From the NCBI GenBank assembly GCA_012520715.1, contig JAAYNT010000002.1, positions 1 to 10,984 of the forward strand: a stretch of 10,984 bases of DNA, in the 5' to 3' direction. Under the pieces are notes generated by a model. It searched no databases. It was given only the letters and a program-made list of their open reading frames with translations, and was not told the origin of the DNA. Every line of letters begins with the position of its first letter. The stretch's first letter is position 1. Positions 6,846 through 10,984 of the stretch are shown here, piece by piece. The position numbers were made by a program, and so were the translations under genes. This DNA is from Acholeplasmataceae bacterium. Lineage in GTDB: Bacteria; Bacillota_I; Bacilli_A; Acholeplasmatales; Acholeplasmataceae.

Positions 6846-7402
6846 AGCGCGGCGATGTAATAGTTTTTCCAACTGATACCATTTATGGTATTGGTTGTAA
6901 ATTATATGATAAAAATGCATTAGATAAAATTTTTACTATTAAAAAAAGGGATCCTGAAAAACATATCCCAATTTTAATTGGTCAAATTATTGATTTAATT
7001 CCAATTGCTAAATATGATTTTAATACTTTAAGAGTTATGCAAACATTTTGGCCAGGTCCACTGACAATTGTTTTAGAGACTACAATTGATTTTTATGAAA
7101 AAACTGGTGAAGATACAATTGCGGTTAGAATTCCTAACCATGATTTAGCATTAGAATTAATTTCACAAAACGGACCGCTTAGAACAACCTCTGTTAATAT
7201 TAGTGGACAAGCACCTCTTAATACATACTTAGAAGTTAATGAACAATTTGGTAAAAAAGTCACTAAAGTATATGGTGAACATGTTGAAGATTATATTGGT
7301 GTAGCTTCAACTGTGGTTGATGCTACAGTTCCTGGTAATTTAAAATTAATTCGCGAAGGTGCGATTTCTTTTGATGATATTTTAGATGTTTATGAACAAT
7401 AA
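6842..7402 (+). CDS. tsaC: Threonylcarbamoyl-AMP synthase (TsaC/YrdC type)
   Basis: The enzyme makes threonylcarbamoyl-AMP from threonine, bicarbonate and ATP, the first step of the t6A37 modification of tRNAs that read ANN codons. The 186 residues are a single YrdC domain: VIVFPTDTIYGIG (7-19), KKRDPEKHIPILI (34-46), FWPGPLTIVL (69-78), AVRIPNH (94-100) and TTSVNISGQAPLNT (114-127). The extra C-terminal Sua5 domain of Bacillus YwlC is missing, so this is the short TsaC form. The prfA-prmC-tsaC/ywlC neighbourhood is common in Firmicutes. Its TAA stop lies in the left arm of the terminator that follows. Confidence 0.94.
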   Translation: MKRGDVIVFPTDTIYGIGCKLYDKNALDKIFTIKKRDPEKHIPILIGQIIDLIPIAKYDFNTLRVMQTFWPGPLTIVLETTIDFYEKTGEDTIAVRIPNHDLALELISQNGPLRTTSVNISGQAPLNTYLEVNEQFGKKVTKVYGEHVEDYIGVASTVVDATVPGNLKLIREGAISFDDILDVYEQ

Positions 7403-7428
7403 TCTCCCAAAGGGGGATTATTTTTTTT
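7398..7428 (+). terminator. Terminator overlapping the tsaC stop
   Basis: AATAATCTCCC (7398-7408) pairs with GGGGGATTATT (7412-7422), an 11-bp stem with one U-G pair and an AAA loop, followed by eight T residues (7421-7428). The tsaC stop codon (7400-7402) is in the left arm. Confidence 0.9.
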
Positions 7429-7433
7429 AATTG

Positions 7434-7442
7434 TGTTATAAT
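7434..7442 (+). promoter_or_regulatory. Extended -10 promoter of rpiB-upp
   Basis: TG-T-TATAAT (TG 7434-7435, hexamer 7437-7442) is a perfect extended -10. The -35 position falls in the preceding terminator and shows no match. A start of transcription near 7449 gives a leader of about 15 nt with GGGGTG (7453-7458) as SD for the ATG at 7464. Confidence 0.65.
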
Positions 7443-7463
7443 TTTATTAAATGGGGTGTTAAA

Positions 7464-7901
7464 ATGAAAATTGCTATTGCAAATGACCATGGTGGTTATG
7501 AATTAAAAGTACATTTAGTTAATTATTTAAAAGAAAAAGGATATGAAGTAGTAGATCTTGGAACTGATTCAAATCATTCAGTTGATTATCCTTTGTTTGG
7601 TTATAAGTTAGGAAAAGAAATTGCAACTAATAAGTATGATTTTGGTATAGCTATTTGTGGTACTGGAATTGGTATTAGTATTGCTGCAAATAAAGTTAAA
7701 GGCATAAGAGCTGCCTTAATTTACGATGAAAAAACGGCAATTCTTGCAAAACAACACAATAATGCTAATATTATTGCTTTAGGTGGTAGAACTCAAACTA
7801 ATCGCGAAGCTGAAAAGCTTGTAGATACATTTATTAATTCAGAGTTTGAATTAAGACATCAACATAGACTAGATTTATTAGAAAAAATGGGGGGAGAGTA
7901 A
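7464..7901 (+). CDS. rpiB: Ribose-5-phosphate isomerase B
   Basis: RpiB interconverts ribulose 5-phosphate and ribose 5-phosphate in the pentose-phosphate pathway, feeding PRPP and nucleotide synthesis. From the ATG at 7464 it has 145 residues and aligns without offset to the numbering known for E. coli RpiB: Asp8-His9 (IANDHGGYELK), Cys65 and Thr67 (ICGTGIGISIAANK), His98 (KQHNNANIIALGGR), with arginines 131 and 135 near the end. An in-frame TTG at 7431 would add 11 residues, but it lies in the promoter -10 region and lacks an SD, so it is rejected. The stop overlaps the upp ATG by one base (TAATG). RpiB and RpiA-type enzymes do the same job, but this sequence is clearly the B type. LacA/LacB sugar isomerases are related but less likely in this context. 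Confidence 0.93.
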   Translation: MKIAIANDHGGYELKVHLVNYLKEKGYEVVDLGTDSNHSVDYPLFGYKLGKEIATNKYDFGIAICGTGIGISIAANKVKGIRAALIYDEKTAILAKQHNNANIIALGGRTQTNREAEKLVDTFINSEFELRHQHRLDLLEKMGGE

Positions 7902-8530
7902 TGAATAAAAAACTAGTAATAATGAGTCATCCTCTAATTAACCATAAAATGGCTAAAATTAGAGACAAAGCAACAAATGCTAAAGAATTTAGAGAAAGTG
8001 TTTCAGAAATTGGAGCCCTACTTACTTATGAAGTAACAAGAGATCTTGATACAAAAGAAGTAGAAATTGAAACTCCAATTGGAAAAGCCGATTGTCATAT
8101 TCTTGATATGCCAGTCGTATTAGTCCCAGTTTTAAGAGCGGGACTTGGAATGGTAGATGGAATTCATAACATTGTACCAACTGCAAAAATCGGGCATTTA
8201 GGGATGTATAGAGACGAAGAAACGTTAGAACCACATGTATATTATGCTAAATTTCCAGAAAACTTGAAAAAAAGCTTAGTCATCGTCTTAGATCCAATGC
8301 TAGCAACCGGGGGAACTGTTAGCAAAGCCATTGATATCTTAAAAGAACGCGGCGCCAAAAAGATTAAATATGTCGGAATAGTTGGATGTCCTGAAGGAGT
8401 AAAAAGACTTCAAACTGATCATCCAGATGTTCCAATCTATTTAGCAGCCTTAGATTCACACTTAACTGATCAAGGATATATTTATCCAGGACTAGGAGAT
8501 TGCGGCGACCGTTTATTTGGAACAAAATAA
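7901..8530 (+). CDS. upp: Uracil phosphoribosyltransferase
   Basis: Upp converts uracil and PRPP into UMP, the salvage route for pyrimidines. The 209-residue protein shows the family start (SHPLINHKMAKIRDKATNAKEFR), split here as SHPLINHKMAKIRD and KATNAKEFR, the PVLRAGLGMVDGI segment (76-88), the PRPP-binding LDPMLATGGT (130-139) and the C-terminal uracil-binding GYIYPGLGDCGDRLFGTK (192-209). Length is standard. It starts one base into the rpiB stop, behind a purine-rich GGGGGGAGAG SD, and together the two genes link the pentose-phosphate pathway to PRPP use. Bacillus has the same ywlF(rpiB)...upp order with glyA and other genes between; these are absent here. Confidence 0.97.
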   Translation: MNKKLVIMSHPLINHKMAKIRDKATNAKEFRESVSEIGALLTYEVTRDLDTKEVEIETPIGKADCHILDMPVVLVPVLRAGLGMVDGIHNIVPTAKIGHLGMYRDEETLEPHVYYAKFPENLKKSLVIVLDPMLATGGTVSKAIDILKERGAKKIKYVGIVGCPEGVKRLQTDHPDVPIYLAALDSHLTDQGYIYPGLGDCGDRLFGTK

Positions 8531-8534
8531 AAAG

Positions 8535-8732
8535 ATGATTCCACAAATTACTTATTTTATGGGTTTCATCTTTGGATTTGTATTAACTTTTATTGTCTTA
8601 AGGGCATTAAATATTGAAAAATATTTTAATAAAGGCAGAGTTTTTGAAATTCAAGCAGCATATGTTTTACTAAGTTTAATTGGGGGACACTTAATAGGAC
8701 ATATGGCCCACTTTATAGTATCACTATTTTAA
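8535..8732 (+). CDS. Small two-helix membrane protein, DUF1146 (YwzB)-like
   Basis: This 65-residue protein of unknown function has two membrane segments (about 4-26 and 42-64, counted from the ATG at 8535) separated by a short basic loop. The central pattern, LNIEKYFNKGRVFEIQAAYVLL, in pieces LNIEKYFNKGRVFE and IQAAYVLLSLIGG, resembles the DUF1146/YwzB family of Firmicutes, which is often coded near the ATP synthase or murA genes. The ATG lies 4 nt after the upp stop with only a weak GGAA upstream. A TTG at 8517 inside upp would add six residues but has no well-placed SD. It is the third gene of the rpiB operon and occupies the place of atpI downstream of upp in Bacillus. Family assignment is from recall of the pattern, not a search. 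Confidence 0.75.
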   Translation: MIPQITYFMGFIFGFVLTFIVLRALNIEKYFNKGRVFEIQAAYVLLSLIGGHLIGHMAHFIVSLF

Positions 8733-9323
8733 ATCAATAGCTAGAAGAATTTCTTCTAGCTTTTTTATTTCAAAAAAGTGATGTTTAATTTTGTCAAAAG
8801 CTTCAAGATTAGTAATTGCTACTTTATAAACAACATCTTTTAAATATTCTTTTTCAACAATCTCTTCATCTTGAAGTAAATATTCTATATCACCAATTTG
8901 ATCATAGTTGAAATGAAGCTCAAATAGTGTTGCTTTTATTAAAGTATAAAATGTAGCTTCTTTAATTGCATCAGCTACACCACCAGAATAAGCCCTAATT
9001 AAGCCACCAGCACCTAAATGAATGCCACCATAATATCTAATAACTACTGCTAAGATATTTGTGACATTGTTTTGTTTTAAAACTTCTAACATTGGTACTC
9101 CAGCAGTACCTGCAGGTTCACCATCATCATTAGAACCACCAAATTGAGCATTATCGCCAATTAAGTAAGCATAACAATAATGAGTTGCTTTTGGGTATTC
9201 TTTTTTTAATCTTTGAACAATTGGTAAAATATCACTATCACTAGCGATTGGTTCTAAAACAGTAATAAATCTTGACTTTTTAATTGTTACTTCAGTAGTA
9301 ACTAAATTCTTTAAATACTTCAT
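8724..9323 (-). CDS. yigZ: YigZ/IMPACT family protein (YvyE)
   Basis: A member of the UPF0029/Impact family, which in eukaryotes includes the translation regulator IMPACT; the bacterial function is not settled. The 199-residue protein carries the N-terminal Impact domain: KKSRFIT (15-21), ATHYCYAYLIG (46-56), NDDGEPAGTAG (65-75) and VIRYYGGIHLGAGGLIRAY (94-112). A C-terminal DUF1949-type region follows. It is the only minus-strand gene of the window. Its last codons overlap the stop of the DUF1146-like gene by 9 nt and contain the terminator of that operon. No SD precedes the ATG, and the -10 element lies only 9 nt upstream, so the mRNA may be nearly leaderless. Confidence 0.92.
   Translation of the reverse strand: MKYLKNLVTTEVTIKKSRFITVLEPIASDSDILPIVQRLKKEYPKATHYCYAYLIGDNAQFGGSNDDGEPAGTAGVPMLEVLKQNNVTNILAVVIRYYGGIHLGAGGLIRAYSGGVADAIKEATFYTLIKATLFELHFNYDQIGDIEYLLQDEEIVEKEYLKDVVYKVAITNLEAFDKIKHHFFEIKKLEEILLAIDLK
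8739..8766 (+). terminator. Terminator of the rpiB operon, inside the 3' end of yigZ
   Basis: AGCTAGAAG (8739-8747) pairs with CTTCTAGCT (8753-8761) around AATTT, followed by a T run (8761-8766). It lies 6 nt after the stop of the DUF1146-like gene and within sense codons of yigZ on the other strand. On the minus strand it lacks a proper T tract, so it should work mainly for plus-strand transcripts. Confidence 0.85.
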
Positions 9324-9332
9324 ATCATATAA

Positions 9333-9341
9333 ATTATAACA
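9333..9341 (-). promoter_or_regulatory. Extended -10 promoter of yigZ
   Basis: On the minus strand this reads TG-T-TATAAT, a perfect extended -10. A start 6-8 nt downstream would be near 9325-9327, only 2-4 nt before the yigZ ATG (9323). No SD is present in between. Confidence 0.6.
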
Positions 9342-9354
9342 TGTAATGTTATTA

Positions 9355-9363
9355 TGTTATAAT
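9355..9363 (+). promoter_or_regulatory. Extended -10 promoter of cca-yhaM
   Basis: TG-T-TATAAT (TG 9355-9356, hexamer 9358-9363). The predicted start near 9370 lies downstream of the TTG at 9368, which argues for a later start of cca. Confidence 0.6.
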
Positions 9364-9379
9364 AAAGTTGGTGAAAAGA

Positions 9380-10522
9380 GTGAAAAGAGCTACTTTATTT
9401 ATAGAAGAATTAAATAAACTAGGACACGAAGCTTACTTTGTAGGTGGATCAGTTAGAGATTATCTTTTAAAAAGAGATTCTTTTGATATAGATATTGCAA
9501 CTAGTGCAACACCAGATTTTTTAATGGCTAATTTTAAAGCTGTGCCAATTGGATTAAAATTTGGGACAGTGTTAATATTGTATAACGGCTCTAGATTTGA
9601 AGTAACTACTTTTAGAAAAGACTTAAATTACTATGACAATAGACATCCAGAAGAAGTTATATTTTCAAAAAGTATCAATGAAGATGTATTAAGACGTGAT
9701 TTTACAATTAACGGATTATATATGACTAAAGACTTAGAAGTAATCGATTTAATTGATGGCATTAAAGATCTAGATAATAAACTAATAAAAACTATTGGTA
9801 ATCCTGATGAGCGTTTTAGAGAAGACGCTCTAAGGATGTTAAGAGCATTTTATTTAGTATCAAAATTAGAGTTTAGCCTAGATAAAAATACATTTTTATC
9901 AATTCATAAAAATAAAGAGCTACTTAAAAACATCTCAGCTGAAAGAATATACCGTGAACTTGATAAAATTGCAACACACCAAAATTCACTAGAAGCTTTT
10001 AGTTTACTTCATGATAGTGGAATATCAAAATATTTACCGGGACTTGAAAAAGGTATAAAATATTTTGTTAATAATGATATTAAAATTCAAAAAGAAATAT
10101 TTTTTCCGTTTTGTTTTTATTTAAACGGAAAAGTTGATAAGTTTTGGAAGTTATCAAAATTAAATGAAACTCATTATCAAAATGTAATAAAGATATTAAA
10201 GCTAGAAAAAATATCACAAAGCAACTTAGTTAAGTTTCACAGAGAAGATGTAATGGTAGCTTCAAGAATTAATGAAATATTACAAATATTTCCATTAAAC
10301 TATCAAGAAATTATTAAACTTTATGATGAAATACCACTAAAAGATATCCAAGAACTAGCAATTAGCGTTGATGAGTTATTAAAAATATATAATAAAAATC
10401 CTGGTCCATGGATTAAAGATATTCAAAATAACTTACTTAATGCTATAATAAAGAAGGAAATTAACAATAATCATTTAGAGATAATTGATTATTTAGAAAA
10501 AAGGAAAGATAAAGATGAGTAA
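9380..10522 (+). CDS. cca: CCA-adding enzyme (class II tRNA nucleotidyltransferase)
   Basis: It builds or repairs the CCA end of tRNAs from CTP and ATP. Read from the GTG at 9380 it has 380 residues. The class II nucleotidyltransferase head is clear: FVGGSVRD, the metal-binding FDIDIAT, FGTVLILY, RRDFTINGLYM and DERFREDALRMLRA, which contains the EDxxR motif used to select ATP and CTP. ISAERIYRELDKI follows in the neck. The C-terminal half is much less conserved, as usual. In-frame TTG (9368) and GTG (9371) would lengthen the protein by four or three residues, but they lie at or before the predicted transcription start. AGTTGGTGA (9366-9374) is best placed for 9380. A poly(A) polymerase or an A-only enzyme cannot be fully excluded, but the motifs favour CCA addition. 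It overlaps the next gene by 8 nt. Confidence 0.92.
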   Translation: MKRATLFIEELNKLGHEAYFVGGSVRDYLLKRDSFDIDIATSATPDFLMANFKAVPIGLKFGTVLILYNGSRFEVTTFRKDLNYYDNRHPEEVIFSKSINEDVLRRDFTINGLYMTKDLEVIDLIDGIKDLDNKLIKTIGNPDERFREDALRMLRAFYLVSKLEFSLDKNTFLSIHKNKELLKNISAERIYRELDKIATHQNSLEAFSLLHDSGISKYLPGLEKGIKYFVNNDIKIQKEIFFPFCFYLNGKVDKFWKLSKLNETHYQNVIKILKLEKISQSNLVKFHREDVMVASRINEILQIFPLNYQEIIKLYDEIPLKDIQELAISVDELLKIYNKNPGPWIKDIQNNLLNAIIKKEINNNHLEIIDYLEKRKDKDE

Positions 10523-10984
10523 GAAAGAGAAACAAATAAAAATAATTGGTAAAGTTGATGCAGTTAACCAAGGACTAACTTACTATAATACAACTATTTT
10601 TGATCTAGATGGAAAAGCTGTAAATATTAAACTAAGAGAAGATATCGACAAAGTAATTATTGGCCAAATTTATGAGTTCACAGTTGAAAGAGAAGACAGA
10701 GAAGATAAACCAAATGAATATATCTTAAATTGTTTAAATATATCTAAAATTGAAGATATTTACGAACTAGAAAAGTTAACTAGTTTATATCAAAAGTTTT
10801 ATGAATATGCACCATATGATTTAAGTGATATGAAGCGTGAGATAGAAGCATTTATTTCAAAAATTGAAAATGAAATTTTATCTAATATTATTAAAGAAAT
10901 ATATAAAGAATACAAAAATAGATTTTATATTCATCCAGCAGCAACAAGATTTCATCATGCTTATATCGGTGGACTTGCATATCA
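10515..10984 (+). CDS. yhaM: YhaM-type 3'-5' exoribonuclease, N-terminal part (cut by window end)
   Basis: The frame opens at ATG 10515, overlaps the cca stop by 8 nt and runs off the window after 156 codons. The visible part begins with an OB-fold-like segment (about residues 5-75, IIGKVDAVNQGLTYYNTTIF ... YILNCLNISKI), continues with a helical connector, and reaches FYIHPAATRFHHAYIGGLAY. That last segment is the signature entry of the YhaM HD domain, where the histidines begin the metal-binding set. YhaM of Bacillus is a 3'-5' exonuclease acting on RNA and single-stranded DNA. AAGGAAAG at 10501-10508 serves as SD. The rest of the HD domain is outside the window, so activity cannot be judged. 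With cca it forms an operon of two enzymes acting on 3' ends. Confidence 0.85.
   Translation, partial: MSKKEKQIKIIGKVDAVNQGLTYYNTTIFDLDGKAVNIKLREDIDKVIIGQIYEFTVEREDREDKPNEYILNCLNISKIEDIYELEKLTSLYQKFYEYAPYDLSDMKREIEAFISKIENEILSNIIKEIYKEYKNRFYIHPAATRFHHAYIGGLAY

Larger units (their letters stand above)
9333..9363. repeat. Inverted repeat formed by the divergent yigZ and cca -10 elements
   Basis: ATTATAACAT (9333-9342) and ATGTTATAAT (9354-9363) are perfect 10-bp inverted copies with an 11-bp spacer. Each arm is the extended -10 of one of the two divergent genes, so polymerases at the two promoters would occupy overlapping DNA. Confidence 0.7.

Noticed and set aside
6018..6859. Mycoplasma-type code with TGA read as Trp
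   Set aside because: Read-through of the prfA and prmC TGAs would add only 2 and 5 residues, so length alone does not exclude it. However, the Trp codons examined are TGG, I found no internal TGA in any gene, and both TGAs fit ATGA overlaps.
7431..7463. Longer rpiB beginning at the TTG at 7431
   Set aside because: The TTG overlaps the extended -10 element, has no SD, and the added residues do not belong to the family; ATG 7464 restores standard RpiB numbering.
8022..8234. Minus-strand open frame of 70 codons
   Set aside because: Lies fully inside upp on the other strand, gives low-complexity Leu/Phe-rich protein and has no SD or family pattern.
8364..8546. Minus-strand open frame of 60 codons
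   Set aside because: Antisense shadow of the 3' half of upp with no recognisable motif or ribosome-binding site.
9368..9379. cca start at TTG 9368 or GTG 9371
   Set aside because: Both lie at or before the predicted transcription start and lack an SD; GTG 9380 has AGTTGGTGA at a good distance. The difference is at most four residues.
1..10984. CRISPR array, mobile element, defence system or tRNA cluster
   Set aside because: No spaced direct repeats, transposase or recombinase genes, nuclease-based defence genes or cloverleaf sequences were seen; almost all DNA is covered by housekeeping genes.

Overview
The window is an AT-rich, gene-dense stretch of a low-GC Gram-positive-type chromosome. 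All tryptophans that I checked are TGG, I found no in-frame TGA inside a gene, and prfA and prmC both end in TGA. This points to the standard bacterial code, not the mycoplasma code. Gene order matches two Bacillus-type housekeeping blocks (rpsF-ssb-rpsR / gdpP-rplI-dnaB, and prfA-prmC-tsaC / rpiB / upp), but compacted. Together this fits a reduced-genome Firmicute relative such as an Acholeplasma- or Izemoplasma-like Mollicute. That placement is inference.

Layout: (1) 1-976, ribosomal protein S6, SSB and S18, closed by a terminator. (2) 1048-4901, a palindrome-bearing promoter, then one long frame fusing the cyclic-di-AMP phosphodiesterase GdpP to ribosomal protein L9, then the replicative helicase DnaB and a terminator. 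(3) 4913-7428, prfA, prmC and tsaC, joined by two ATGA overlaps and closed by a terminator that begins in the tsaC stop region. (4) 7434-8766, rpiB, upp and a small two-helix DUF1146-like membrane protein, closed by a terminator inside the end of the opposing gene. (5) 8724-9323, minus strand, a YigZ/IMPACT-family protein. (6) 9355-10984, cca followed by a YhaM-type 3'-5' exonuclease cut off by the window end. The yigZ and cca promoters form a mirror-image pair. No stretch above 300 bases lacks a gene, and I see no mobile element, tRNA, rRNA, CRISPR array or defence system.

The genes serve core information processing: ribosome parts, replication, release factor and its methylase, tRNA modification (t6A) and tRNA 3'-end building, plus pentose-phosphate metabolism and uracil salvage.

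The most notable item is the GdpP-L9 fusion. The linker just before L9 contains a Shine-Dalgarno-like stretch and an ATG, so free L9 could still be made. The fusion depends on one base in a GGGG run: with one G fewer, gdpP would stop in an ATGA overlap with rplI, the same arrangement as the two junctions of the prfA operon. It may be a genuine fusion made by a single-base event, or a sequence error. I recall fused 'signaling protein/L9' entries in Acholeplasma-type genomes but cannot verify this here.
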